Of a DNA stretch of 64,000 nucleotides, positions 46,213-55,040 are shown piece after piece (the stretch's first letter is position 1; every line of letters begins with the position of its first letter). The position numbers and the translations under genes were made by a program. Source of the stretch: Trinickia violacea (GTDB taxonomy: Bacteria; Pseudomonadota; Gammaproteobacteria; Burkholderiales; Burkholderiaceae); contig NZ_CP040078.1 of the NCBI RefSeq assembly GCF_005280735.1, forward strand, positions 3,286,001 through 3,350,000, in the 5' to 3' direction. A model generated the notes under the pieces. It saw only the letters and a list, made by a program, of their open reading frames with translations, was not told the origin of the DNA and did no database searches.

Positions 46213-46554
46213 CTATTCCGCCTCCGGCTCGCTGAATCGAACGCGCTCCGGCGCCGGCAGCAGCAGGTCCGTGCGCTTCACGGGAGAGACGTCGACCCGC
46301 ATGCTGGCCGGGTTCCAGAAGCCGGCGCTGCCTGCCTCGCGCGTGCCCGGTACGGCATTGAAGCGGATCGTACCGTTCGGGTGCAGGCTCACGCTCTGCA
46401 GCAAGGATGTGCTCACCAGCGCCGCGCGATTGCCGGACGAAACGCCGACCGACGGTATTTCGTAAAGCATGATGGCCCGATCCGGGTGCTCGGTTTGCAA
46501 CTGTTCGATCTGCGCGCGCAGCGCGTCATAGGTCCATTTGGCGTCGTATGGCAT
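46213..46554 (-). CDS. hypothetical protein downstream of parDE
   Basis: 113 residues from the start at 46554, which has a GGAG box. A short helical N-terminus (WTYDALRAQIEQLQTEHPDRAIMLYEIP) precedes a beta-rich part. No family is recognised. It lies 44 bp after parE on the same strand and is probably co-transcribed. Confidence 0.5.
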   Translation of the reverse strand: MPYDAKWTYDALRAQIEQLQTEHPDRAIMLYEIPSVGVSSGNRAALVSTSLLQSVSLHPNGTIRFNAVPGTREAGSAGFWNPASMRVDVSPVKRTDLLLPAPERVRFSEPEAE

Positions 46555-46598
46555 GCCGATCTCCATCGGTTGGGAGTCCCCGGCCGCCGCGCGACGCC

Positions 46599-46898
46599 TT
46601 ACAGGTGACGGTCGACGTCCATTCGCTGGTGCAGGATCCGGATGATGTCGAGCGTCCGATCCGTCTCCCGATAAAACACCACGTGCGAGCCGACCGCATA
46701 CCGACAATACCCATCGCGCACGGTGCAGACGCAACCAATCTTGTCACCCCGCGCCAGCGCCTCGAGCGTCGCAATCAGGTCGCGGTGATAGCGATTGGCC
46801 TGATCCAGCGACCAGTGCTCAAACGTAAAGCGCCAGATATCCTCGAGGTCGCGCTCGGCCAGCGGCGTCAGCCGGAGCTGCCGCCCCTTAGCCGCCAT
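46599..46898 (-). CDS. parE: ParE/RelE-type toxin
   Basis: 99 residues with the family core LTPLAERDLEDIWRFTFEHW, QANRYHRDLIATLEALA and the C-terminal HVVFYRETDRTLDIIRILHQRMD. ParE toxins poison DNA gyrase. The start overlaps the end of the antitoxin gene by 11 bp. Confidence 0.9.
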   Translation of the reverse strand: MAAKGRQLRLTPLAERDLEDIWRFTFEHWSLDQANRYHRDLIATLEALARGDKIGCVCTVRDGYCRYAVGSHVVFYRETDRTLDIIRILHQRMDVDRHL

Positions 46899-47133
46899 GC
46901 GTCGCCCGCATCCGAGCCAGGAAAGCCTCGCTGTCGAACGGCGCGGGCGCGCCCGACGCCTCGCCGGCCTTCAGCGCCTCCTGCAAGGCACGCACTTGAG
47001 TTTCCTGCGATTCAAGAAGACGCAGGCCGGCCCGCACGACGTCGCTCGCCGAACCATACCGTCCGGTTTGGACCTGCGCATCAATGAATTCGGTGAAATG
47101 CTCGCCGAGCGAAACGGATGTGTTGCGTGACAT
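46888..47133 (-). CDS. parD: ParD-type antitoxin
   Basis: 81 residues from the start at 47133. A ribbon-helix-helix N-terminus (SRNTSVSLGEHFTEFIDAQVQTGRYGSASDVVRAGLRLLE) is followed by a toxin-binding tail ending AFLARMRATHGG. It neutralises ParE and represses its own promoter. Confidence 0.9.
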   Translation of the reverse strand: MSRNTSVSLGEHFTEFIDAQVQTGRYGSASDVVRAGLRLLESQETQVRALQEALKAGEASGAPAPFDSEAFLARMRATHGG

Positions 47134-47162
47134 GAGTGGCCTCCGGCTCCAGCGCCCACAAT

Positions 47163-47179
47163 ATACCAAATTTTGGTAT
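47163..47179. promoter_or_regulatory. parDE operator palindrome
   Basis: ATACCAAATTTTGGTAT is a perfect dyad around a central T, 30 bp upstream of the parD start. It is the expected site for ParD ribbon-helix-helix autorepression. Confidence 0.7.
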
Positions 47180-47209
47180 CGTGTCGACTTACGGACGACG
47201 CGAGGAGTG

Positions 47210-47232
47210 AGCGGCATTGCCGACGGTCACAC
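47210..47232 (+). repeat. 23-bp direct repeat, copy 2
   Basis: Matches 44938-44960 at 22 of 23 positions in the same orientation. Confidence 0.6.
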
Positions 47233-47408
47233 TCAACTCATTTGGGCCGCGTACAGGCCGATGCGCGGCCGCGTCCTGGGCCGCTAGAAACAAGTCCCCT
47301 CGTCGACCACCTGCAGGCGCCGTCGAAAGGCGGTCTGAATTGCGCTAATGGCAGCCGCAATATCAAAATCCGCCATTTCGGGCAAGTGCAGGAAAATCAA
47401 AGGCGCCC

Positions 47409-48329
47409 CTACCCGATCTCCCATGAAATCCCGGGAACAGACAGATTGATAGATGCGAGAGCTCCGCTTCCGGAAAGGGTGCCCCAGCCGGAAGCGGATA
47501 TATCGGCCGCAGCCCATACGCACAAGAGATATTGGTGGTCGTTGTCGACCTCAAATGGTGCCGGCGAGAGCACGAAGCCGCTGTTTGCCCCCTCTGTAGC
47601 GCCGCCACCAAGCGAGGTGGACTCCGAGCAGAGGTTGATCTGCTGATTGACCACCAGGTCCTGATAGCTCCCGCTCCGATCAAAAATCAGGGTAGCCGTG
47701 CCTATCCAAACGTCGTAATGACACTCCGCAAACGTCGCGAAGCCAGACCAAAGGTATGTGTATCCGGGGTTGGCCCAGAACCGCAAAGTGGCAGTGTTCT
47801 GATCGAACGGATAAAAGTAGATGCCGAGGATCACGTTTGCGCTGATGCTCGTACTGGTAGCACCGGAACAGATAAAGATGCCCATGTCCCCCGACGACTT
47901 GTCGGCGGTTTCATCGTCACCCCCTGGGTTCCCGGATACCGCGTGCCAAGTCCCTGCATAGTCGTAAGGCGGTCCCCACGTAGCACCAAATGATCCTAGC
48001 CAGATTCGCTCTTTTTCTTTTACGGGGCGCGGTCGCGGCAGCTTGCGCTTTGCCCGGTCTGACAGGAGTTTGCGCATGTCCCTGAGCGCTTTGGCCGAAT
48101 TCTGATCGTGGCTGATCAGTTCCAGAAGCGGCGAAATATAGCGTCGCATAGGTTCGGAGAACTGCTGTCGGGCGGTTTCCCGCGCATCGAACTCCGCCTT
48201 AAGCCGCCCGCTGAGTGCCTCCGAGACCGCTTTTTCGACGATCTTGGCATCGAGCCCTTGGCCCTGAAAAAGGCTCCGCACATCGATACCTCTTCCGACA
48301 GCGACACCGTGATTTTTCTTCTTTGGCAT
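47409..48329 (-). CDS. two-domain hypothetical protein
   Basis: 306 residues from the start at 48329, which has a GAGGAG box. The first 105 residues are basic and helical (VEKAVSEALSGRLKAEFDARETARQQF ... RDMRKLLSDRAKRKLPRPRP). The rest is rich in Trp, Tyr, Gly and Ser with alternating strands (FGATWGPPYDYAGTWHAVSG; ILGIYFYPFDQNTATLRFWANPGY; YLLCVWAAADISASGWGTLSG). It resembles a lectin or jelly-roll domain. There is no signal peptide. No family is recognised. Confidence 0.6.
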   Translation of the reverse strand: MPKKKNHGVAVGRGIDVRSLFQGQGLDAKIVEKAVSEALSGRLKAEFDARETARQQFSEPMRRYISPLLELISHDQNSAKALRDMRKLLSDRAKRKLPRPRPVKEKERIWLGSFGATWGPPYDYAGTWHAVSGNPGGDDETADKSSGDMGIFICSGATSTSISANVILGIYFYPFDQNTATLRFWANPGYTYLWSGFATFAECHYDVWIGTATLIFDRSGSYQDLVVNQQINLCSESTSLGGGATEGANSGFVLSPAPFEVDNDHQYLLCVWAAADISASGWGTLSGSGALASINLSVPGISWEIG

Positions 48330-48432
48330 TGCCATCTCCTCGGGGAAAGGCACGCATTCAACCGTAGCAGACTCCCGCACAACTTCAAGCAAACCAACGC
48401 CCCCTGCGGTATCCCGCAGGAATGCCCAGAAT

Positions 48433-48662
48433 TCAATTCCCCGTCAGATCAAGAAGGATCTCAAGATGGACCTGGGACGGATCGAACGTGAACTTCCGTA
48501 GCGCGACGACGAACAGCTGTTCGCCACCCTCCTCAGGAAATGCAATCAGGTCACCCTGACCGGGAAACGGCACGTGCTGTCGTACAGAAAGTTGGTGTTG
48601 TCCAGCCCGGCGCGCAACGCGAGCGCTCGCGGGGTGAAGGAAAGATTGATCTGCACGTTCTT
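48433..48662 (-). pseudogene. fragment of an unknown protein in two frames
   Basis: One frame reads KNVQINLSFTPRALALRAGLDNTNFLYDSTCRFPV then stops. A second frame reads GDLIAFPEEGGEQLFVVALRKFTFDP and ends LEILLDLTGN. Both look like real protein and join naturally near 48555, so this is probably a frameshifted C-terminal fragment. The family is unknown. Confidence 0.45.
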
Positions 48663-49147
48663 TTAAAAAGAACGATCCTGCCGAGCAAACGCCTTCGCCA
48701 TTGCTGGCGCTTTTGGTTTTTCACCGCCCGGGGACGGCTTAGCAAGATGGGGTATCCCGAAGCAACCGATTCCGGTTCTAACGCCTCTGGTCGAGGTCTT
48801 TTCAATTGGTTGTCCGTACCAGAGGTAATGTCAATCCGCTGTTTTTGGTGATGTGATGTTCACCCTCGGTGGATGAAAAATTGGGAGACTGGCAATGGAA
48901 AAGAATGACTGGCCCACCGGGTGACGTGTCCGCTTTGTGAACCACATGTCTTTGAAATTGCGGAAGGCTTGGACGGTTGCGTGGACTTTGGCCAACCCAT
49001 GGCGGTAGAAGGGCATAAAACGACATGTGGAGCAGAACTTATTGCACAACCAGCAAGGGCTATCGATGACTGAGGACGGTGGACTTAGGTACGTATCGTC
49101 GCTGACTCCCCTGCCGCAACTCCCGGACACCCAGCAACAGTAGCTGT
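48663..49147. other. no gene seen
   Basis: No supportable coding frame. GC falls towards the terpene locus. Confidence 0.4.
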
Positions 49148-50263
49148 CTAAGAAAAGCCTTCCAACACTAGCTGCCAATAGGCAATAGTAGGGATGCTCG
49201 AAGGATCCGTGCTGGCGGTTGTTGGAGCATCTCTATATATAATGCGGTAACGCGCGTCCAGGACAGGAAGGTTGTGTTGATTGCGAGGACTAGCGTATCG
49301 AGGCGCCATACTCATCCAGCGTATTGATCCAGATATATAGTATTCCAAACTTTCCAAATACCGATCTAGCTCTGGGTTGGAGAGCTTCCCCAGTTGCTCT
49401 CTCAATTTTATGAACAAGATCATGGCATGATCACGTATCGCGACGGCTTCCTTCATCGCCTCCATGGGAAAGCATCTATTTCTATAGGAAATTATCTTAA
49501 TGATGTTCGCTGCAATTTCGTTATTCTCCTTGGTATATGAAAACAGATCGTTGTCGCAGCTCACGATGAATCCTGCTATGTCAGTGATCACTTGCACGGG
49601 TTGAGAATAATGTATATCAGGATCTATATTTATGTTATTCGCGATTTCAGAAAACGTTAGTGAAAAACGCGTCCCATTGATAGAGGGCCGAATGCTTAGA
49701 TATTCGTTCAGATTTGGTACAATGGCACGCTCCGCACAGCTTGCTTGCCATACCGCTCCAAGTAACCAGTCGCGCAAGCCCTCAGTGAAACGCCTTAGTT
49801 GAAATGGCGTAAGCATTGACCAGGTGCACGCAATCAGATCGTCGAAGGCAGCTTGCTGTGCGCCAAAATTAACATAGGCGCAGCCTGGCGATTCAAGACT
49901 CCGCACGACCTTGGCGCTCAAGTCCACTAAACGCGAGGTCGTGGACATGTCTTCACCTTGCATATCATGGGCGTCGTCGAGAGCGAAAGCCCATAGGTTC
50001 CATTTAATGAAAAGAAGAACAGCTTCGTCGCGACCGCATGGGGCGATGCGGCAACTGAAATCAGCACTATGAGTGGCGATTCCCCATGCTCGCTCGGTTT
50101 CGTTCGGGTATAGACCTACGGAATCCGCCCACAGAATTGCGGCTCGTTCAAGTTCCTCCATGTTTCCATGAATGGCGGAGTCGAGCGGGCAGTAAAATGC
50201 GGGCAGATCCGCTCCGATAACTGAATCGGGAACATTCATTTTCGTATCTGTTTGCTGGCTCAT
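49148..50263 (-). CDS. class I terpene synthase
   Basis: 371 residues from the ATG at 50263 (a GTG 18 bp upstream is possible). All bacterial class I motifs are present: Asp-rich DDAHD (96-100), a pyrophosphate-sensor Arg exactly 46 residues before the metal-binding triad (Arg191), NSE triad NDLFSYTKE (237-245), and an RY pair about 80 residues later (321-322). It cyclises a prenyl diphosphate using magnesium. It lies 42-60 bp downstream of a C-methyltransferase on the same strand, which suggests a methylated prenyl diphosphate substrate as in 2-methylisoborneol or sodorifen biosynthesis. GC is clearly below the flanks, a sign of transfer. Confidence 0.85.
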   Translation of the reverse strand: MSQQTDTKMNVPDSVIGADLPAFYCPLDSAIHGNMEELERAAILWADSVGLYPNETERAWGIATHSADFSCRIAPCGRDEAVLLFIKWNLWAFALDDAHDMQGEDMSTTSRLVDLSAKVVRSLESPGCAYVNFGAQQAAFDDLIACTWSMLTPFQLRRFTEGLRDWLLGAVWQASCAERAIVPNLNEYLSIRPSINGTRFSLTFSEIANNINIDPDIHYSQPVQVITDIAGFIVSCDNDLFSYTKENNEIAANIIKIISYRNRCFPMEAMKEAVAIRDHAMILFIKLREQLGKLSNPELDRYLESLEYYISGSIRWMSMAPRYASPRNQHNLPVLDARYRIIYRDAPTTASTDPSSIPTIAYWQLVLEGFS

Positions 50264-50323
50264 CAAGCGCACTTCCGCCACTCAAAAATTGATTGACAAA
50301 TTACTCATCGCGGAAAGAATTAT

Positions 50324-51229
50324 CTACCGCAAACGAAAACGCAGCATGCGCGTTTCAACCGCATGATCGCGCCAAATACGAAACAATTTTCCATGCGCGA
50401 TTACCGACTCGATCAAGCGAGCCCGCTCAATTACCATTGGCTGAAGATGCTCACTATACGAATCCAATTTCATACTTGACCACGCCATGCTTTGCATCCA
50501 GAATTCGCTTACTCTGTCTGTAAGATCTTCATTCTGGTCTAATTCAAACCCTGCAGCATGCGCCGCATCAATGTATTCAGTTATAGTGCCAAGATGCGTC
50601 TTGTAATATTTATCGATGAAGCCTGCCCATTCATGGCGACAAAGAAAATGCTCCACGATACCGAACCATCCATTTGACTTCAAAGATCTCCCTACGATCT
50701 GAAAGAGTTTCACCCGATCCATATAGCCTGAGCTTTCAATGGCAACTGCGGCATCGTATTTCTGCTGTGGAATGAAATCGTGCACATCCGTGAGCAAAGT
50801 TTTAATTCGACGCTGTTCGTCAGCCTGTTTTGCAAAATCCGAAATGATCGGCACGTGTTCTGCCATATTCGTCAGCGCCGTTACGTTGGCGCCGTGCTCT
50901 TGCGCCCAATAAATTGCCCCTCCACCCAGTCCACAGCCGATATCGAGCAGTTCTGCCGCACGCAAGGATCTACCTATCCACGCACGCGCACAGTGAGTGA
51001 TCAATGCCTCCTGAGATGTAACAAGCCGCTGCTGTATTATTTGCAAAGGAACTGTCGTATCTGTTGATTCGTTTGTGCTGAAATAGCCTACATGGAAATG
51101 TACTCGGGGCCCAGGGCCGTATTTGTGCAGAATATCGGAAGTCTTTTTCGAATAGTAATTTTTAACATCCGAAGACGATGAAATAAGGTCGTTTGCGCTG
51201 ATATCATTCCACGAATGAGACATATTCAA
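50324..51229 (-). CDS. SAM-dependent methyltransferase, probable prenyl diphosphate C-methyltransferase
   Basis: 301 residues from a TTG at 51229 with GGAG 7 bp upstream; the ATG at 51223 is the alternative. The SAM-binding motif ELLDIGCGLGGGAIYW (about 93-108) is followed by the acidic ribose-binding region, and AAVAIESSGYMD resembles the post-motif region of sterol/GPP C-methyltransferases. The C-terminal half (FIDKYYKTHLGTITEYIDAA) is substrate-specific. Together with the downstream terpene synthase it probably methylates GPP or FPP before cyclisation. The assignment to prenyl diphosphate rests on gene context. Confidence 0.75.
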   Translation of the reverse strand: MNMSHSWNDISANDLISSSSDVKNYYSKKTSDILHKYGPGPRVHFHVGYFSTNESTDTTVPLQIIQQRLVTSQEALITHCARAWIGRSLRAAELLDIGCGLGGGAIYWAQEHGANVTALTNMAEHVPIISDFAKQADEQRRIKTLLTDVHDFIPQQKYDAAVAIESSGYMDRVKLFQIVGRSLKSNGWFGIVEHFLCRHEWAGFIDKYYKTHLGTITEYIDAAHAAGFELDQNEDLTDRVSEFWMQSMAWSSMKLDSYSEHLQPMVIERARLIESVIAHGKLFRIWRDHAVETRMLRFRLR

Positions 51230-51767
51230 GGCATCACTCCAAAATAGTTTGCAATATCAATAACCTGCCTTTCAATTACACGGCGCGCGCGTGGAACCGA
51301 CCGTATTTTGGCAAGCAATGAGATCATTCTTACAAGCCAGGATTCCTTCTCGCTATGGCAGACTCGGTGGAGAGTCGGCTACGGAGTGGATACAAGCTTG
51401 AAACATCGCACCCACGGAAATGTCAATTTTTGTGAAATTGATGCATGAGGCATAGAAGACTGCACCAACTTTCAACTTTGTGAAAACTGGGGCACTAATC
51501 AGCGCTTTTTCCCAGATTGGCGATACTTTCAACGGCCTTCAGGTGGCGTCCTTTGACGCCAACCCTGGTAGCCTTGCCTTGTCACAACAGGTTCGTCGCA
51601 ATGCGTCGAAGGTTCGCAAATTCGGTGCGGCGTTGTTCACGCGCACGCGACACTGATTCAATCTGAACAGGCTCCACGCGAATTTGATGTTCAGTTCACT
51701 GCCCGGTTTACGACAAGCGTTGAAGAAACTCAGCGGTTTCACTAGGATCGGGGGTGAGGAGTCCCAT
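51230..51767. other. AT-rich upstream region of the terpene locus
   Basis: No gene is supported. It contains the promoter of the methyltransferase gene and repeated TTTGTGAAA-type words near 51430 and 51475, possibly old element ends. Confidence 0.4.
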
Positions 51768-51990
51768 GTGGATACGATCCAGGAGGTGCTCCGTCGGACG
51801 GGCTTCAGTGGCCGTGCAGCTGAGGCATTCCTTGGGATGTCGCCAAAGAGTGACGGCCGGTCTGTCCGGAAGTGGATAAGCGGCGAGTCGTCGATTCCGT
51901 ATTCAGCCTGGCCTTGCTATGTCAATCGGCCGGTCTGGGCGCTATCTAGGAAGATCGGAGCAACGCCAAACATGGCTGAGATATTCGATT
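51768..51990 (+). pseudogene. HTH-type small regulator, frameshift plus nonsense
   Basis: From GTG 51768, IQEVLRRTGFSGRAAEAFLGMS and GRSVRKWISGESSIPYSAW match a small phage-type regulator family. One base is missing near 51910; restoring it gives ALLCQSAGLGAI, then TAG (51947-51949) where the family has Trp, then EDRS. The gene therefore carries two lesions. Confidence 0.65.
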
Positions 51991-52181
51991 TGCCTTCCCA
52001 CGGAGGCATTAAGGGAAGAACAGCTGCCGTTGACCGATGTGTAGCGAGGCGACTCTGTAGTCGGGCCTGAACAATCCTTGAAGCCTTATAGGACAAGGCT
52101 TTGCGGGCTGATCCGTATTGAGGGAATTGCAGGAAGCAGGCATATTAATGGGTAAATCCTGCATTTTTTGACGAGGTGCGG

Positions 52182-53433
52182 ATGGGCCCGAAGACGCCTG
52201 TGACGGAGGGAGATTTCTTCCGGCATCCATTGCGCGAACAGATCAACTTGAAGCACCCGCTGGTGGGTTTGGGCGATCTGATCAACTGGGATCGCTTAGG
52301 CGCGTCAATGAGTGAGGGCTTCGTTTCGCGCAAGGGTCGCCCGGCCACGTCCCCGAGGTTGCTCGCCGGCCTGCTGTATCTCCAACACGCATTCGACCTG
52401 TCCGACGAAGAGGTGGTCTGGCAATGGGTTGAGAACCCGTATTGGCAGGTTTTTACCGGCGAGACGTACTTGCAGACCGAGCCACCCGACCGACCCATCG
52501 AGCCTGACGCGCTGGCGAAAGCGCTTGGGCGAAGCGGGCGTTGAAGAATTGCTGGCCGAGACGATCGAGGTCGCCAAGCGCGCGGGTGTGATCAAAGCCT
52601 CAAGCGTGAAGCGCGTGATCGTCGATACGACGGTCATGCAAAAGGCGATTGCCCATCCCACCGATTCACGCCTGCTCGAACGATGCCGTGAACATCCGGT
52701 GAAGGCTGCCGCCCGCCACGGCCTGACGCTGCGGCAGAACTACAACCGCGAGGCCCCGAGCCTGGCCGGTCAGATCAGCCGCTATGCGCACGCCAAGCAA
52801 TACAAGCGAATGAGAAAAGCGCTGCGCACGTTGCGCTCGCGCGTTGGCCGAGTGATGCGTAATGTGGAGCGGCAGCTCGATTCGGTCGCGCAAGGCAGCC
52901 GCGGTGCCTTGCAAGAGTTGATTGGACGCACGAAGCGGATTCTCTCGCAACGGCAGAAGGACAAGAACAAGCTCTACGCGCTGCACGCGCCGGAAGTTGA
53001 GTGCTTGGGCAAAGGTAAGGCGCGTACGCCGTACGAGTTCGGCGTCAAGGTGTCGATCACGACGACGCACAAGGAAGGGCTTGTGGTGGGGGCGCGCTCG
53101 ATACCGGGCAAGCCGTACGACGGGCATACGCTGGCCGAAGCTCTGGAGCAAGCCGCGATCTTGAGCGACGTCCAACCCGAGATCGCTATTGTGGACCGCG
53201 GCTACAAGGGTATCGCCATCGATGGCGTGAAGATCTACCACCCGGGTTTGCGACGCGGCATCACTCGTGGACTGCGCGCGATGATCCGACGGCGCAGCGC
53301 CATCGAGCCCGCCCTCGGTCACATGAAGGCAGACGGCAAACTCGATCGAAACTGGCTCAAAGGCGCCCTTGGTGATGCGATCCACGCCGTGCTGTGCGGC
53401 GCCGGCCACAACCTGTGCATGATCCTTAGATAG
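52182..53433 (+). pseudogene. IS5-family transposase, one-base frameshift
   Basis: The N-terminal frame (52182-52541) has LREQINLKHPLVGLGDLINW and FDLSDEEVVWQWVENPYWQVFTGE. The second frame (from about 52490 to 53433) has LTRWRKRLGEAGVEELLAETI, catalytic Asp in VDTTVMQKA, Asp in VDRGYKG and Glu in RRSAIEPALGHMK. The family sequence PTDPSSLTRWRKR is recovered if one base is restored near 52490. IS5 members can use programmed frameshifts, but no slippery heptamer was seen at the join. Terminal repeats were not identified. Confidence 0.8.
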
Positions 53434-53800
53434 CTGCGGCTTTTTTACGCCCTGATTCTCGTCGCCTTGCTCAATTGCGGCATGACTGCACTATCGGCAG
53501 CATGACGCTGTCGGCGACGAAAACGAATTGTTCAGGACGGACTAAAGAGCCGCGTCGCAAGATGCGAGTAGTCCGGTTTCATAGCGTGGATGTGATGATG
53601 CGGTTGAGTGCTCGCTGTCGATGGCGATTTACAATTGTCGATAATTGACAGTTTATAGGGGGCATCGCCAGTACCATCCACGGTGATGTTCAGGCGTGCA
53701 AATCCACTGTACCCCTCGACCTAACATCGGTTCATGTTTTACTGTCCACTCCGCGGGCCGGTCTATCGTTATCCGGCGCGCTTTTTTTCCGATCTGCGTT
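53434..53800. other. no gene seen
   Basis: Intergenic stretch downstream of the IS5-type transposase with no supportable frame. Confidence 0.4.
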
Positions 53801-54247
53801 ATGAAAGCTGAAACCCGGCATAAGCGGAGTGTCACCACGCTTAAGTGTTCGAAACTCGCCGCTGCCCAATCAGGTCGTGATGTCAGCGATGCGCAATGGT
53901 TCATTGTCCAACCGATGATTAAGGACTTTCACACCCGAGGAAGTCCGAATGGCCGGCCTCCGGTAAACCGGCGCGCGGTTCTGGACGGTATCCTGTGGAA
54001 GCTTGTCCACGTGGAAAAGGCCTGGTCCGCGTTGCCAAAGCGATATCCCAGTTATCAGACGTGCCACCGATATTTCATGCGCTGGCGTGATTCCGGCTTA
54101 CTGCTTGCGATGCTGACAACGCTATTCGGCGAAACCGGCAAACCCCATGACTCCCCATTCACGATCGGCGCATGGGAAGCTGCGATGCCAAGTGCGGGTA
54201 GTCCGGCTTCATCGTGTTCACCTGACAGCGGACGGCAGCGCTTTTGA
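53801..54247 (+). CDS. DUF4096 transposase-like domain protein without DDE
   Basis: 148 residues from the start at 53801. VSDAQWFIVQPMI, SPNGRPPVNRRAVLDGILWKLVHVEKAWSALPKRYPSYQTCHRYFMRWRDSG is the IS5 N-terminal helical domain. No catalytic half follows; the last 40 residues are unrelated. It may be a domesticated or truncated transposase. Its end abuts a structured 160-bp repeat. Confidence 0.6.
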   Translation: MKAETRHKRSVTTLKCSKLAAAQSGRDVSDAQWFIVQPMIKDFHTRGSPNGRPPVNRRAVLDGILWKLVHVEKAWSALPKRYPSYQTCHRYFMRWRDSGLLLAMLTTLFGETGKPHDSPFTIGAWEAAMPSAGSPASSCSPDSGRQRF

Positions 54248-54248
54248 A

Positions 54249-54410
54249 CCGAGGTCAAGCGCAGTGACAAACATTCAAAAACGTTCTTGTCCGAGCCAGC
54301 GAGACTTGCCTGCAAGTTGCTGCAATGCGTAGATGGGAACGCTAGGGGTGCTGCAGCCCAGAAAGCCTCGATCTCTCCCCGGAGTGAAGAGGCTTTCGTC
54401 TTTCTGGCTG
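54249..54410 (+). repeat. structured 160-bp repeat, copy 1
   Basis: It begins CCGAGGTCAAG, contains a CAAGTTGC segment, and ends in a hairpin (AAAGCCTC 54362-54369 with GAGGCTTT 54389-54396) followed by CGTCTTTCTGGC. It is aligned with 54811-54970: both ends are nearly identical and the middle is diverged. It could be a terminator-bearing small RNA or a mobile module. Confidence 0.65.
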
Positions 54411-54433
54411 CAACTTGGTTTGCCTCAAAAAGC

Positions 54434-54721
54434 ATGAGTGGCCTTGTCTGTCCTCACTGTCATGCAAATATGCCGTGTGGCCTGAGTGTCTGCACAGGTT
54501 GTCTCGCAGCAGTGACATACGGTCCAGAGCCGGTATGGTTGGGGAGCTGCCTCTTTCCTGCTGCATTCTTAGGCTATGAAGCGCGCAAAATCCTGCCGGA
54601 TTCCATGCCTTGGGACGCCTGGATTGTCGGCGCGCTGGTATTCGTCAATCTGGTTTGGCTGATCCATCAATTCTCGCGCGATCGGGTTAAATTCAAACCG
54701 ATATCCAACACGCGACGCTAG
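54434..54721 (+). CDS. zinc-ribbon two-TM membrane protein
   Basis: 95 residues from the start at 54434. An N-terminal zinc ribbon (CPHC at 6-9, CTGC near 20) is followed by two hydrophobic segments (WLGSCLFPAAFLGYEA and WDAWIVGALVFVNLVWLIH) and a basic tail. Small zinc-ribbon membrane proteins of this kind are frequent in Burkholderia accessory DNA; the function is unknown. It is flanked by the two copies of the 160-bp repeat. Confidence 0.65.
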   Translation: MSGLVCPHCHANMPCGLSVCTGCLAAVTYGPEPVWLGSCLFPAAFLGYEARKILPDSMPWDAWIVGALVFVNLVWLIHQFSRDRVKFKPISNTRR

Positions 54722-54810
54722 GGCGGTTTTCTCCCTGCGGTGTTGGCGCTTCGGGCGGACTCGCAAGCGACGCCGCTGCCGCGCTGGCGGCGGGCATCGG
54801 CACCTTCGAT

Positions 54811-54970
54811 CCGAGGTCAAGTGACGTGACAATTCTTCAGAAATCTCTTCCCCGGGGTCAGCTAGAGTTACGCGCAAGTTGCCGTTAACGAACGGCGCGC
54901 AACTGGAGTGCGGCAACCCAGAAAGCCTCGATCTCGCCCCCGAGTGAAGAGGCTTTCGTCTTTTTTGGCC
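54811..54970 (+). repeat. structured 160-bp repeat, copy 2
   Basis: Same layout as 54249-54410: CCGAGGTCAAG start, CAAGTTGC segment, hairpin AAAGCCTC (54922-54929) / GAGGCTTT (54949-54956), then CGTC and a T-run, giving a good intrinsic-terminator shape on the plus strand. Confidence 0.65.
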
Positions 54971-55040
54971 GAATCGCGTGCAACCCGTGGACGCGCTTCT
55001 TTGTACGGACTCAGTTATGAGATGGGCCATCTTCGAATAG

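Noticed and set aside
54249..54970. The 160-bp repeats as integron attC sites
   Set aside because: No integron integrase is in the window, and the RYYYAAC/GTTRRRY core sites in the right spacing are not present. The shape fits a terminator-bearing RNA better.
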